Of a stretch of DNA of 64,000 bases, positions 54,748 to 63,766 are shown in pieces; the stretch's first letter is position 1; each line of letters begins with the position of its first letter. This DNA comes from Roseofilum reptotaenium CS-1145. Its GTDB lineage: Bacteria > Cyanobacteriota > Cyanobacteriia > Cyanobacteriales > Desertifilaceae. The stretch covers positions 1 through 64,000 of the forward strand of contig NZ_JAQMUE010000084.1 of assembly GCF_028330985.1 (NCBI RefSeq), written 5' to 3'. The position numbers and the translations under genes are program-made. Below the pieces are notes generated by a model. It worked only from the letters and a program-made list of their open reading frames with translations, was not told the DNA's origin and did no database searches.

Positions 54748-55542
54748 ATGAATTCCTATGGCATCGAGCGAGAATGGTGGACGCAGCAATGGTTAGACTT
54801 GCTCAATTCTTATCGGTTTAAGAAACGACTGGAGCGGGGGCGAAATTATGCGCGGGAAGGCCATGTATTATCGATTCAGTTTCAAGAGCAAAAAGTGGTG
54901 GCAGAGGTGCAAGGAACCGATCCTGAACCCTATCGCCTTTCTATTTGGTTAGATGCCTTTACCTCGGAAGATTGGGATAATGTGATTGAGACTTTATCGG
55001 AAAAAGCGATTTATGTGGCGAAATTGTTAGCTGGAGAAATGCCGGATAATATCGAATCGGTATTTGCTGCCAATGGGTTAAGCTTATTTCCGTTTACGCT
55101 GGGTGAAGTTCATTCACGATGTAGTTGTCCTGATCCCGCAAATCCCTGTAAACATATCGCTGCCGTGTATTATTTATTAGGCGATCGCTTCAGTGCCGAT
55201 CCCTTTGTACTGTTTCAATTGCGCGGAAAGAGTAAGGATAATATTATCTCTGCTCTGCGCGAAAAGCGCGGAATGGGGCCAGAAGGTGCCAGCACCGAAC
55301 CCCCACCCCTGACCTATCCCCAGGTTGCTCTAGACCAGTTTTGGCGCTACGATCGCGAGTTAGAGTCATCCCTCGTGGTCATTGCCCCGCCAGTGAATCC
55401 AGAAACCGTGTTAGATGTGCTAGGGCCAATTGTAACCGAACGCACTAAAGCCCCGGAGTCTAAATCGTTAATGGCTTATTTAAAAACCTTATATCAGGAT
55501 GTGAGCCAAAGTGCCACCAGATCAGCCTTACGAGGAGATTAG
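54748..55542 (+). CDS. SWIM zinc-finger protein, partner of the SNF2 ATPase
   Basis: This 264-residue protein carries the SWIM finger CxCx(n)CxH at about 129-145 (SRCSCPDPANPCKHIAAVYY), a DNA- or protein-binding motif. The N-terminus (FKKRLERGRNYAREGHVLSI) is the usual lead-in of bacterial SWIM proteins. It is 9 nt after the SNF2 gene, with GGAGGGAAAG as ribosome site, so they form an operon. SWIM and SNF2 proteins are paired widely in bacteria, which supports joint action on DNA. Confidence 0.92.
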   Translation: MNSYGIEREWWTQQWLDLLNSYRFKKRLERGRNYAREGHVLSIQFQEQKVVAEVQGTDPEPYRLSIWLDAFTSEDWDNVIETLSEKAIYVAKLLAGEMPDNIESVFAANGLSLFPFTLGEVHSRCSCPDPANPCKHIAAVYYLLGDRFSADPFVLFQLRGKSKDNIISALREKRGMGPEGASTEPPPLTYPQVALDQFWRYDRELESSLVVIAPPVNPETVLDVLGPIVTERTKAPESKSLMAYLKTLYQDVSQSATRSALRGD

Positions 55543-55631
55543 TGTAATCAAGATTTGATCGACAAAACCGTTTACCATTGTCATCCTCGAGCATGAAGAT
55601 CAAGGCATAATGGGCATTTTAGGGATTGCTT

Positions 55632-55672
55632 AGAGCGCTTCGGGCTAAGGAATAGGAAATAGAGAAAATTAA
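55632..55672. repeat. REP-like AGCGCTTCGGGCTA unit with GGAATAG heptamers
   Basis: TAGAGCGCTTCGGGCTAAGG followed by AATAGGAAATAG: a diverged copy of the dispersed unit at 41087 and 21855. It lies before the hybrid kinase gene. Confidence 0.65.
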
Positions 55673-55714
55673 GATACCATCTAAAGTAGCGCACACCCAA
55701 TCGATCTCCGTCCC

Positions 55715-58700
55715 ATGAAATCCTTCCCCTTGAAACTCCACTTTCCTCTTCAAGTGGTATTAATCGTGCCTTTTCTCCTACAAATCATGGTAGCCGTGGG
55801 TTTAGTCAGTTGGCTCTCCTTTCGCAATGCCCACGAAATGTTAGAAACGATGGTAGAACGATTAACCACTGAAATTGGTTCCGAAGTGGAACAGCGTTTA
55901 TCTTCCTATTTGGAACTTCCTCATCGGGTGAATCGCTCCCATCTGGGGGCGATCAAGTCAGGATTGCTAGAGGTGGAAAACCTGGAGGGATGGGATTATT
56001 ATCTATGGGAAAAAATCCAACAAGTCCCAGAGTTAAGTTTTACTGCTATCGCCAATAATCAAGGAGAACAACGAACAGGAGAACGTCTAGCGGATGGTAC
56101 TTTGGTGATTAATACCGTTACTCCTAGCGATCGCCACACTTTCCGCTCCTACAACACCGATGACCAAGGCAATCGTACCACTCTAGCTACTCAATTAAGC
56201 GATCGCGATCCGCGCAAACGACCATGGTATTTAACTGCCGTCGAGACCGGAAAACCAACCTGGAGCAATCCAGATATTTCCTATCTCGAACCTGTCCTCT
56301 TAATTTCTGCCTTACAACCCCTTGATATTGATACTGATGGTAGAGTGGAAGGCGTTATCAACACTACCCTCAAACTCGATCAGCTAGGTCAATTTCTGAG
56401 CCAAATTAACCTAGGAGAAACCGGAAAAATCCTTATTCTCGATCGCCAAAACAACCTTATTGCCAGTTCCACCCAAGAAACCCCCTTTAATCCAGACACC
56501 CAAACTCTCCTACCCATTACCCAGAGTCAAGATCTCCTCACCCGTCAACTGATCGATCTTCTACACACTCACCAACTTCTACACACTCACCAAACCTCCC
56601 TAAAAACCCCCACCTTAACCACACTGTCCTTAGATGGTGAGCATTACTTTGCCCATATTATTCCCTATGCTGACCCCTATGGCTTAGAGTGGAAAATTGT
56701 GCTTTTTATCTCCGAATCTAAATTTAACGCCACTCTTGAGAGCCATAAACAGCACATCCTTGTCATCTGCATTGGTGCATTGATTTTTGCTGTGGGATTA
56801 GGACTCTTGACCTCTCGGTGGATTGCTTACCCCATATTACAACTCCGGGATGCCAGTGCTGCCTTTGCCTCTGGGAAACGCCGAAATTCCGTACAAGTTC
56901 AAGGCATACAAGAATTAGATATTCTTGCCCAAACCTTTAATGAGATGGCAGCTCAAATTGGCAATCAGCTTGAGATACTCGAACAACAAGTTACCGAACG
57001 TACTCATCTGCTCACTCAACACAACCAGGTTTTATCTGAACTCGCTGGCGATTCTCAATTACACCAAGGGGACTTAAACCAGAGTTTACCAAAATTAACT
57101 GAGGCGATCGCCCAAATCCTCAAAGTTGACCGTACCAGTATTTGGCTCATTGAACCCGAAAGTACCCTATGGTACTGTGCTGACTTATTCATCCCGGCTC
57201 TAGGAAGTCACACCCAAGGAGATCTTCTCCCCATCCAAGATTATCCCCGCTATGCCCAAGCCCTCAAAACCCAAAATGTAATTTCTGTCAACGATGCTTG
57301 CAATGATGAGCGTACCTCGGAACTCAAAGAGACCTATCTGGCTCCTCTAGGAATCCATTCCATGCTGGAAATTCCCATTCGCCGGCAGCAAACGCTCCTG
57401 GGCGTAATGTGCATTGAAACCACCCAACCTCACCATTGGACTCAAGAAGAACAAAATGTCGCCCGTTCTATAGGCGATCTCGTTAACCTTGCCATTGAAT
57501 CATACCATCGTCAACAAGCCGAAATTGCCCTAAAAGCTGCCAAAGAAGCGGCTGATAAAGCTAACCAAGCAAAAAGTGAATTTTTGGCCAATATGAGCCA
57601 TGAATTACGAACCCCCCTGAACGGTATCCTGGGTTATACCCAAATCTTGAAACGGATGAGTGACCTCAAACCCAAACAACGTGAAGGAATTATGGTTATT
57701 GAAGAAGCTGGTTCCCATCTCCTAACCCTGATTAACGATGTCCTAGATTTGGCCAAAATCGAAGCCAGAAAAATGGAACTACTCCCTAGAGAAATTCATT
57801 TTCCCTCCTTCATTAGTGGTGTAGCTGAAGTCATCCGTATCCAAGCTGAAGAAAAAGGACTAGCATTTTGCTGTCTCATCGATCCCAATTTACCCCAGGG
57901 AATTGATATTGATGATAAACGCTTACGCCAAGTCCTCCTCAATTTATTAGGGAATGCTACCAAATTTACCCATCAAGGAGAAATTGTATTTTCTGTTATT
58001 CATCTGAGTGAAATTTCTCCTGCATCTACCGCCACCTTACGCTTTGAAATTGGGGATACAGGTGTAGGTATGACCCCTGAGCAAATCCAGAAAATTTTCT
58101 TACCTTTTGAACAAGTAGGAGCCAGTTCCCGTAAACATGACGGCACGGGTTTGGGATTGGCCATTACTCGTCAAATTGTACAAATGATGGGAGGACAAAT
58201 TGAAGTTGAAAGTCAGCTTGATGTCGGCAGTCAATTTAGCTTTGAAATCAATGTCCCAGTGGCCGAAAATTGGGCGCTATCTTCCACTCAAACCGAACAA
58301 GGAAAAATCATTGGTTATGTTGGTCAACCCCAAAAAATCCTCGTGGTTGATGATAAAATTGTCAATCGTAAAGTAATTCTCGAAGTTTTATCTCCACTCG
58401 GATTTGAAGTGGCACAAGCAGAGAATGGCCAATTGGGTTTAGAACACTGTCATCAATGGGAACCTGATTTTATCATTACTGATTTAGTCATGCCAGAGTT
58501 AGATGGATTTGAAATGGTACGTCAACTTCGTCAGAGTGGTGAGGATCGAGTGATTATTCTGGCTTCTTCAGCGAGTGTATTAAAGCAAGATCAGGAAAAT
58601 AGTTTAGTGGCGGGTTGCAATGATTTTCTCCCCAAACCTGTCGATATAGAGTTACTATTACATAAATTGAAACAGTATTTAAATCTGACCTGGATTTATG

Positions 58701-58960
58701 AAGAAGTTCCAGAGGTCAATTCGCCTCCCTCCTTGGAGTCTTCAGTGGAGTTTGTTTACCCTCCCCAGGAAGAATTGCAAGGGTTAGTAAAAACTGCGGC
58801 TGTGGGATATATTGATGGGATTGAAGCAGAAGTGGCTAGACTGCGAGCATTAGATCCCACCTACTACCCATTTTGCGATCGCATTATGGAGTTTGTCTTT
58901 GAATTTGATGACCAAGGCATTATTGCTTTAATTACCCAAGAATATCCTCTATCCATTTAA
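55715..58960 (+). CDS. Hybrid sensor histidine kinase (Cache-HAMP-GAF-HisKA-HATPase-REC)
   Basis: A 1081-residue membrane kinase. Order: membrane helix (about 11-35), extracytoplasmic Cache domain, second helix (about 349-370), HAMP, GAF (about 450-600), HisKA with the H-box [20 protein letters not shown] (His about 630), HATPase ([39 protein letters not shown]) and a C-terminal receiver ([13 protein letters not shown], phospho-acceptor Asp about 923 in [12 protein letters not shown], Lys in FLPKPVD). The last 80 residues form an extra helical tail. The sensor half resembles that of the GGDEF-EAL protein at 9782. Confidence 0.93.
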   Translation: MKSFPLKLHFPLQVVLIVPFLLQIMVAVGLVSWLSFRNAHEMLETMVERLTTEIGSEVEQRLSSYLELPHRVNRSHLGAIKSGLLEVENLEGWDYYLWEKIQQVPELSFTAIANNQGEQRTGERLADGTLVINTVTPSDRHTFRSYNTDDQGNRTTLATQLSDRDPRKRPWYLTAVETGKPTWSNPDISYLEPVLLISALQPLDIDTDGRVEGVINTTLKLDQLGQFLSQINLGETGKILILDRQNNLIASSTQETPFNPDTQTLLPITQSQDLLTRQLIDLLHTHQLLHTHQTSLKTPTLTTLSLDGEHYFAHIIPYADPYGLEWKIVLFISESKFNATLESHKQHILVICIGALIFAVGLGLLTSRWIAYPILQLRDASAAFASGKRRNSVQVQGIQELDILAQTFNEMAAQIGNQLEILEQQVTERTHLLTQHNQVLSELAGDSQLHQGDLNQSLPKLTEAIAQILKVDRTSIWLIEPESTLWYCADLFIPALGSHTQGDLLPIQDYPRYAQALKTQNVISVNDACNDERTSELKETYLAPLGIHSMLEIPIRRQQTLLGVMCIETTQPHHWTQEEQNVARSIGDLVNLAIESYHRQQAEIALKAAKEAADKANQAKSEFLANMSHELRTPLNGILGYTQILKRMSDLKPKQREGIMVIEEAGSHLLTLINDVLDLAKIEARKMELLPREIHFPSFISGVAEVIRIQAEEKGLAFCCLIDPNLPQGIDIDDKRLRQVLLNLLGNATKFTHQGEIVFSVIHLSEISPASTATLRFEIGDTGVGMTPEQIQKIFLPFEQVGASSRKHDGTGLGLAITRQIVQMMGGQIEVESQLDVGSQFSFEINVPVAENWALSSTQTEQGKIIGYVGQPQKILVVDDKIVNRKVILEVLSPLGFEVAQAENGQLGLEHCHQWEPDFIITDLVMPELDGFEMVRQLRQSGEDRVIILASSASVLKQDQENSLVAGCNDFLPKPVDIELLLHKLKQYLNLTWIYEEVPEVNSPPSLESSVEFVYPPQEELQGLVKTAAVGYIDGIEAEVARLRALDPTYYPFCDRIMEFVFEFDDQGIIALITQEYPLSI
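56558..56593 (+). repeat. 18-bp in-frame direct repeat in the Cache domain
   Basis: CTTCTACACACTCACCAA occurs twice in direct tandem, encoding two LLHTHQ units. It adds six residues to the extracytoplasmic domain near its membrane-proximal end, so it is probably tolerated in a loop. Confidence 0.85.
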
Positions 58961-58970
58961 CCCGCAGATC

Positions 58971-59204
58971 ATGGCTAAAAAACAAAAATTTCCTTTCCTA
59001 GTTGGCTCGAAATGGACCGCCCAACAAACGACTTGGGGATGGCGACATTTTCAAGTGACCAACCGCAAAAATCAAGGAAAGTTTATTTTTGCGGAAATGG
59101 TAGCTTCTTGTGACCCGAATGTTCGCTTTTGGTTAAATGCCGCCCAACTTAAAGACCGTTCCTTATGGCAACCGGGATGGAAAACGCTTCAGGAAATGGA
59201 GTAG
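58971..59204 (+). CDS. TIGR02450-family Trp-rich protein
   Basis: A 77-residue protein with six Trp: KFPFLVGSKWTAQQTTWGWR, HFQVTNRKNQGKFIFAEMVA, and RFWLNAAQLKDRSLWQPGW. This pattern agrees with the TIGR02450 tryptophan-rich family, of unknown function and common in cyanobacteria and marine bacteria. It starts 10 nt after the hybrid kinase gene, so it may be co-transcribed with it. Confidence 0.88.
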   Translation: MAKKQKFPFLVGSKWTAQQTTWGWRHFQVTNRKNQGKFIFAEMVASCDPNVRFWLNAAQLKDRSLWQPGWKTLQEME

Positions 59205-59233
59205 GGAAGAGAGGGATGATTCCTCAATGATTT

Positions 59234-59887
59234 TTAAGGATTAATTTTTAATTGACACTGTAAGTCTGCTGGGCGATCAATGTCGGAGAGAACTGGTAAA
59301 AGAACATAGGATAATTCGAGAGCATGGGCAATCTTGAGAGTTTGGGAAAAAACTTCTGAGGTTCCCCAATGAATATTTTGAAATAATTCAGAGATAGGGC
59401 GCGATAGACCGATTAAATAATAACCCCCATCAGCGGCTGGGCCGAGGACTAAATCGTGGGAATCTAAAGCATGAAAGGCTTGGGTAAAAAGTTCTGGGGT
59501 GAGACTCGGGCAGTCTGTTCCGATAACAACGATATGCTCCATTCCTTCAGCAAAACTCTGCTCAATTGCCCTGTAGAGTTTTTCCCCTAGATCCCCTTGT
59601 CCCTGACTGCGATAAACTAGATCAGCACCTAACCAGGTCTGCATGGCCTGAACGGTTGAGCCTGTAAAATAAACCACGAGCTGTATTGCCCCTTTATGGC
59701 GATCTTGTAGCTGCCGTGCTTGGGCGATCGCCCATTCGGCCAGTTGACGATGTAATTCCGTCGCTCCCTGCACCCCTAATGCAGGAATTAAGCGGGTTTT
59801 GGCCTTACCCAATTCTGGATATCGAGTAAAGACTAGGAGTTGGCATAGGCTAGATAATGGGGAAGATAAATCGGGAAAATCGCTCAC
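59234..59887 (-). CDS. TIGR04282/DUF2064 glycosyltransferase-like protein
   Basis: A GT-A-type nucleotidyl/glycosyltransferase relative, annotated in some bacteria as an arsenosugar biosynthesis enzyme. Motifs: LLVFTRYPELGKAKTRLIPA, VVIGTDCPSLTPELFTQA and LVLGPAADGGYYLIGL. I chose GTG 59887 since AGAGG stands five bases before it; the ATG at 59914 or 59926 would overlap the divergent pgl start. No arsenic genes are nearby, so the substrate is open. Confidence 0.85.
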   Translation of the reverse strand: MSDFPDLSSPLSSLCQLLVFTRYPELGKAKTRLIPALGVQGATELHRQLAEWAIAQARQLQDRHKGAIQLVVYFTGSTVQAMQTWLGADLVYRSQGQGDLGEKLYRAIEQSFAEGMEHIVVIGTDCPSLTPELFTQAFHALDSHDLVLGPAADGGYYLIGLSRPISELFQNIHWGTSEVFSQTLKIAHALELSYVLLPVLSDIDRPADLQCQLKINP

Positions 59888-59912
59888 GCTTACCTCTTTT
59901 ATTGTTGGGAAC

Positions 59913-60635
59913 ATGACTAAAATCATAGAAGTTTTACCGGATAAAGGCGCTCTCGTCAGCCGCGCCCTCGCCTTAGTGAAAGAAAAAATAGAAACGGCGA
60001 TCGCCTCCCATGGCTACAGTACCATTGCCCTCGCTGGAGGCAGTACCCCTAAGCCACTCTATGAAGCTCTGAGTAAAGAAACTCTTCCCTGGGACAAAAT
60101 TCATGTTTTTTGGGGAGACGAGCGCTACGTCCCCTGCGATCATCCGGATAGTAATGAAAACATGGCTCGCCAAGCCTGGCTTAATCAGGTTCCTATTCCC
60201 CCACAGAATATCCATGCCATGCCCACCAGAGCGCAAGACCCCCAGCAGGATGCCGAAACCCATGATACTCACTTACGGCAGTTTTTTGGTGAGTCGTCTG
60301 GTGAGTTTCCCGCCTTCGACATTATTTTGTTAGGGATGGGGGATGATGGGCATACGGCTTCCCTATTTCCCCATACTGAAGCTTTAGCAGTTGGCGATCG
60401 CCGGGTTACCGTGGGTAATAAAGATGGCCAACCCCGTCTTACTTTTACGGTTCCTCTGATTAATGAGGCTCGCTGTGTCATTTTTCTAGTCGCTGGAGCC
60501 AATAAAATCAACGCTTTAACCCAAGTCTTTGCCCCGGAAGGAGACAGCAAAGCCTATCCCTCTCGTTTAATTGCCCCTAAAGGAGAGCTGTGGTGGCTTT
60601 TAGATGAAGCAGCAGGGGGATCAATTAACACTTAA
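59913..60635 (+). CDS. pgl: 6-phosphogluconolactonase
   Basis: Pgl hydrolyses 6-phosphogluconolactone, the second step of the oxidative pentose phosphate pathway, which feeds NADPH in the dark. The 240-residue DevB/SOL-type enzyme has LAGGSTPKPLYEALS, HVFWGDERYVPCDHPDSN and LLGMGDDGHTASLFPHT. ATG 59913 is where homology begins. It is divergent from the glycosyltransferase-like gene, with only about 25 bp between, so one promoter must lie inside the other gene. Confidence 0.95.
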   Translation: MTKIIEVLPDKGALVSRALALVKEKIETAIASHGYSTIALAGGSTPKPLYEALSKETLPWDKIHVFWGDERYVPCDHPDSNENMARQAWLNQVPIPPQNIHAMPTRAQDPQQDAETHDTHLRQFFGESSGEFPAFDIILLGMGDDGHTASLFPHTEALAVGDRRVTVGNKDGQPRLTFTVPLINEARCVIFLVAGANKINALTQVFAPEGDSKAYPSRLIAPKGELWWLLDEAAGGSINT

Positions 60636-60665
60636 ATCATTACATCGAATTCAATTTTTTTCCTA

Positions 60666-60687
60666 TTGCCTCTTGCCTCTTGCCTTT
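60666..60687 (+). repeat. TTGCCTC heptamer array before the zinc-ribbon FHA gene
   Basis: Three tandem TTGCCTC/TTGCCTT heptamers, an STRR-type array, lie 11 nt before the ATG at 60699, occupying the place of a leader. Confidence 0.75.
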
Positions 60688-60698
60688 CCATTGATCCT

Positions 60699-61373
60699 AT
60701 GATTGTTTGTCCAAATTGTACTCACCAAAACCCTGATGGCGCTCAAGTGTGCGAAGCTTGTTATACTGAGCTTCCTGCTCTAACGACTTGTCCTAACTGT
60801 GGAGCAGCCGTTCAGCAAGATGCCACGTTTTGTGGTCAATGTGGAACCGCCTTAAAAATCACGCCTGTTTCCACTGCCGATCTTGATGCAGAGGAAGAAG
60901 TCTTAGAAATTCCTCCCTTAGTCGAACCCGATCCTCTGGTGACTCCGGAACCCCTTGCCAGCTCTAGCTCTGAATCATCCATAATCACAGAAGTGGAAGC
61001 CGAACCCTCCACTCGAGTCAAAATCAACCGGTTAACTGAACTGCAATCAGCCAGTGCCTCTCTGGTTCATGTCTCTACCAAGGATCGACTCGAGTTATCC
61101 AATCATCTTTCGGTCTTGCATATCGGGAAACCCAATGACCGTATTCCCCCAGATATAGATGTTTCTGGGTTTGCCCATGCAGATGTAATCTCGCGAGTTC
61201 ATGCTGCTATTCGCATCGAAAATGGCGAGTATTATATCGAAGATCTCGCAAGTTCCAATGGAACCTATATTAATCACTTACCCCTAAGTCCAGGCAATCG
61301 CTATCGCTTAAAAACAGGCGATCGCATTACATTAGGTAAAAATGATCTGGTAAGCTTTGTATTTGAACTGTGA
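60699..61373 (+). CDS. Double zinc ribbon plus FHA-domain protein
   Basis: A 224-residue cytosolic protein. Residues 1-50 hold two zinc ribbons (CPNCTHQNPDGAQVCEAC and CPNCGAAVQQDATFCGQC). An acidic Pro/Ser-rich linker follows to about 110. The C-terminal FHA domain (about 130-224) binds phosphothreonine peptides: HIGKPNDRIPPDIDV, ISRVHAAIRIENGEYYIEDL, SSNGTYINHLPL and GDRITLG. ATG 60699 is chosen. Two more FHA genes follow. Confidence 0.92.
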   Translation: MIVCPNCTHQNPDGAQVCEACYTELPALTTCPNCGAAVQQDATFCGQCGTALKITPVSTADLDAEEEVLEIPPLVEPDPLVTPEPLASSSSESSIITEVEAEPSTRVKINRLTELQSASASLVHVSTKDRLELSNHLSVLHIGKPNDRIPPDIDVSGFAHADVISRVHAAIRIENGEYYIEDLASSNGTYINHLPLSPGNRYRLKTGDRITLGKNDLVSFVFEL

Positions 61374-61449
61374 TTATCTCCAGATTATTCCTTAACTCAA
61401 CGAAAACAAACAGCAGACCCCTACTCCTCGTTATTTACCTGTTACTGAT

Positions 61450-61857
61450 GTGATTACCCTAACCTTGTTACATCCTCTCAAAGATACCCCCATTCAGCAT
61501 TGGCAATTTACACAAGAATCCCTTGTGCGAATTGGACGCTCTACAGATAATCATGTCGTTCTCTATAGTGCGGTGGTTTCCCGTCACCATGTGGAACTCC
61601 GTCTTGGAGAGGAATCTTGGGATGTAGTGAACCTGGGAACTAATGGTACATATCTCGACGATCAGCGGATTGAACAAATGCCGATTACTGGTGAAGTGGT
61701 GATTCGACTGGCTCGTTCTGGGCCGAAGATTCAGATTAAAACCGATTTTGACCAGGAGCAATCGTCTTCTTCTCCTCTGGATCGAAAATCTATCGATCCA
61801 TCTATACCGGCAATTAAGGAGAAAGTTAATAAAATGACGACAGCGATCGATCCCTAG
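61450..61857 (+). CDS. Single FHA-domain protein
   Basis: A 135-residue protein with one FHA domain (about 5-98): VRIGRSTDNHVVLYSAVVSR, HHVEL, LGTNGTYLDDQRI. The pS/T-binding Arg, Ser and Asn positions are kept. The tail is Ser- and Lys-rich, probably disordered. The start is GTG 61450. It is a paralogue of the protein at 62506. Separated from the preceding FHA gene by 76 bp, so co-transcription is possible. Confidence 0.88.
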   Translation: MITLTLLHPLKDTPIQHWQFTQESLVRIGRSTDNHVVLYSAVVSRHHVELRLGEESWDVVNLGTNGTYLDDQRIEQMPITGEVVIRLARSGPKIQIKTDFDQEQSSSSPLDRKSIDPSIPAIKEKVNKMTTAIDP

Positions 61858-62505
61858 GGATCGTAGGAATGAAAATAATAAAAAAATAACGAGTTTTTGA
61901 ACATCTTACTCAAAGAAAAATTCTACTTAAGGAAAAATATAGAATTTAAAAACTTGCACTATTTAGTTCAACGGCTAGGAACACTACAACGGAAAAAAGT
62001 GATTGGGATATTTTGATTCGCTTTGAGTTATTCTAGCAACCTTTAAAAACTGCTCTTGATGTACTCTATAGGCGAGCAAACTACTCGATCGAGGCAACAA
62101 CATATAGTGTAAAGCGTCTAGGCAATAGGGAATGGGATTGTGGTACATGGCTTTAGGAATTCAACAGTTTACTCCATAACGGTACAAAGTGCGGTATGTC
62201 TAATCTTCTCTCTGAGAGAGTAATGCTTTTATATCGAGATTCAATCCTGAATACAGCAGCTTCTGCTGTTTACCCATTATCCATTATCCATTACCCGTAC
62301 GAAGCTCTATTTTTCTTCAGAAACAAACTTTCAAAATGGGTTGGAATACAGGGGTGAGAAGCAGAGTATTTATTATTTGAATAAATAGAAACCGATCGCC
62401 TGAGTCAGTCGAGTCGAGTTATAATGATGATCTATAATGAGTCCCTGTATTTTTCCTATTGTTGACTATAGTTTTGCTTAATTTAAACTCTATCAGGATA
62501 ATTTT
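61858..62505. other. Long AT-rich intergenic region, no gene supported
   Basis: About 650 bp between the two paralogous FHA genes. Seen in it: a small hairpin ACAGCAG-CTT-CTGCTGT at 62254-62270 and TATCCAT heptamers at about 62275-62297. A 53-codon frame (MSNLLSERVMLL) crosses these repeats and is not supported. Confidence 0.6.
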
Positions 62506-62934
62506 ATGCCAGCGCTTACAATATCTTTGATGCATCCAACTCAACCCGTAGCGATGCATAGTTGGACGTTTGAACCCGATCGAGACGAACCCATTCGTAT
62601 TGGTCGTTCTCACGATAACGACATTGTAGTGTATAGTTCTGTGGTCTCCCGCCATCACGCAGAGCTATGGCCAAGTGAAGAGGGTTGGAATCTCAAGGGA
62701 TTTGGTTCAAATGGTACGTTTGTTAACCAACAGTTGGTCACACAGGATGTCTTAGAGGATGGCTCGATCGTCCGTTTAGGCAATTCTGGGCCCAGATTGC
62801 GAATTCGTCTAGGGGTTAGCGATCCGAAGGCGAAGCTGGTGAGAAAATGCGATCGCAAACTGAATACGGAACTGAGTGAAGCTGATAAACATAGTACGTT
62901 TATCAATACCCCTCAAATGCAATCGGATGATTAA
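62506..62934 (+). CDS. Single FHA-domain protein (paralogue)
   Basis: A 142-residue FHA protein: IRIGRSHDNDIVVYSSVVSR, HHAEL, FGSNGTFVNQQLV. The N-terminal lead ISLMHPTQPVAMHSWTFEPD matches LTLLHPLKDTPIQHWQFTQE of the protein at 61450 in length and pattern, so the two are duplicates. The tail is charged. It is followed by a strong hairpin before convergent pgeF. Confidence 0.9.
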   Translation: MPALTISLMHPTQPVAMHSWTFEPDRDEPIRIGRSHDNDIVVYSSVVSRHHAELWPSEEGWNLKGFGSNGTFVNQQLVTQDVLEDGSIVRLGNSGPRLRIRLGVSDPKAKLVRKCDRKLNTELSEADKHSTFINTPQMQSDD

Positions 62935-62949
62935 GGAATGACTCAGAGC

Positions 62950-62983
62950 CACTTGCCTTTCAAGACTCCCTTGAGGGCAAGTG
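62950..62983. terminator. Hairpin between FHA gene and pgeF
   Basis: CACTTGCC (62950-62957) pairs with GGCAAGTG (62976-62983), and an inner CAAG/CTTG extends it. It lies between convergent genes and could end transcription from both sides; T-runs are short. Confidence 0.7.
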
Positions 62984-62989
62984 TAATGT

Positions 62990-63766
62990 TTAATGTTTCA
63001 TTGAATTCACGATACCTGACCACTGAACTGATTTGAGTCGATCGCGCCGATAAGAAAAGAACAAATCCTGATTTTGATAGGTACAATAGGGAGCGATCGC
63101 TACTTGTTCTGCATGGACTCCCAATTGTCGCAGTTGCCTGAGATTAACCTGGCGTACATCTAAGCGGATGCGATCGGGTTCAGAGTCGGGCAACAAGACT
63201 GGATGTTTCCCTCCTGATAACTGCTCGATCCAATCTGGGGCACTCTCGCCTTGAATCAGAGTTTTTCCTACCTGTTGAGCCACATCTAATCCCACCTGAT
63301 ACTCTCCTCCAGAAATCGCCGGCCCTAGGGCGATCCGTAGATCTTCGAGCCGCGTTCCTAATGCTTGAAAACGGGCGATCGCCTCCGGGACAATTTCCGC
63401 TGCCGTCCCGCGCCAGCCTGCATGAAGAGCTGCCACCTGTCCCGTACCTAAATCGCCCATTAACACCGGCACACAATCAGCCGAACACACCCAAACCGAA
63501 TCATGGGCATTTTCCGATAACAAACCATCGGCTTCTGGACGCTCAACCCCCAAACTTTCCACTTCTGAAGGGGTCAAAATCCGTTGACCGTGGACTTGTT
63601 TCACCCGATATACTCGCACCTGCTCATCTAGAAGATGCGCTAAAGATTCAGGCGTTTGGGGCGCAAACTGGCGGGTAAAAAAACCATGCTTCCAAGGGTC
63701 GAGTAAGCTACAGGTCAGATAGGTCAACCCTTGAGCCATCTGCCAATGCCAAAGTGAACTCATCAA
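62990..63766 (-). CDS. pgeF: Peptidoglycan editing factor PgeF (laccase-domain protein)
   Basis: The YfiH/PgeF family is a zinc/copper-binding cytosolic group linked to peptidoglycan precursor editing and to purine nucleoside phosphorolysis. The 258 residues show CSADCVPVLMGD, AALHAGWRGTAAEIVPEAIA, ALGPAISGGEYQVG and APYCTYQNQDLFFSYRRD, with the metal-binding Cys and His residues kept. It reads convergently with the FHA gene at 62506. Confidence 0.92.
   Translation of the reverse strand: MMSSLWHWQMAQGLTYLTCSLLDPWKHGFFTRQFAPQTPESLAHLLDEQVRVYRVKQVHGQRILTPSEVESLGVERPEADGLLSENAHDSVWVCSADCVPVLMGDLGTGQVAALHAGWRGTAAEIVPEAIARFQALGTRLEDLRIALGPAISGGEYQVGLDVAQQVGKTLIQGESAPDWIEQLSGGKHPVLLPDSEPDRIRLDVRQVNLRQLRQLGVHAEQVAIAPYCTYQNQDLFFSYRRDRLKSVQWSGIVNSMKH

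Noticed and set aside
62200-62361. 53-codon frame MSNLLSERVMLL between two FHA genes
   Set aside because: It crosses TATCCAT heptamers and a small hairpin, and lacks a ribosome site.
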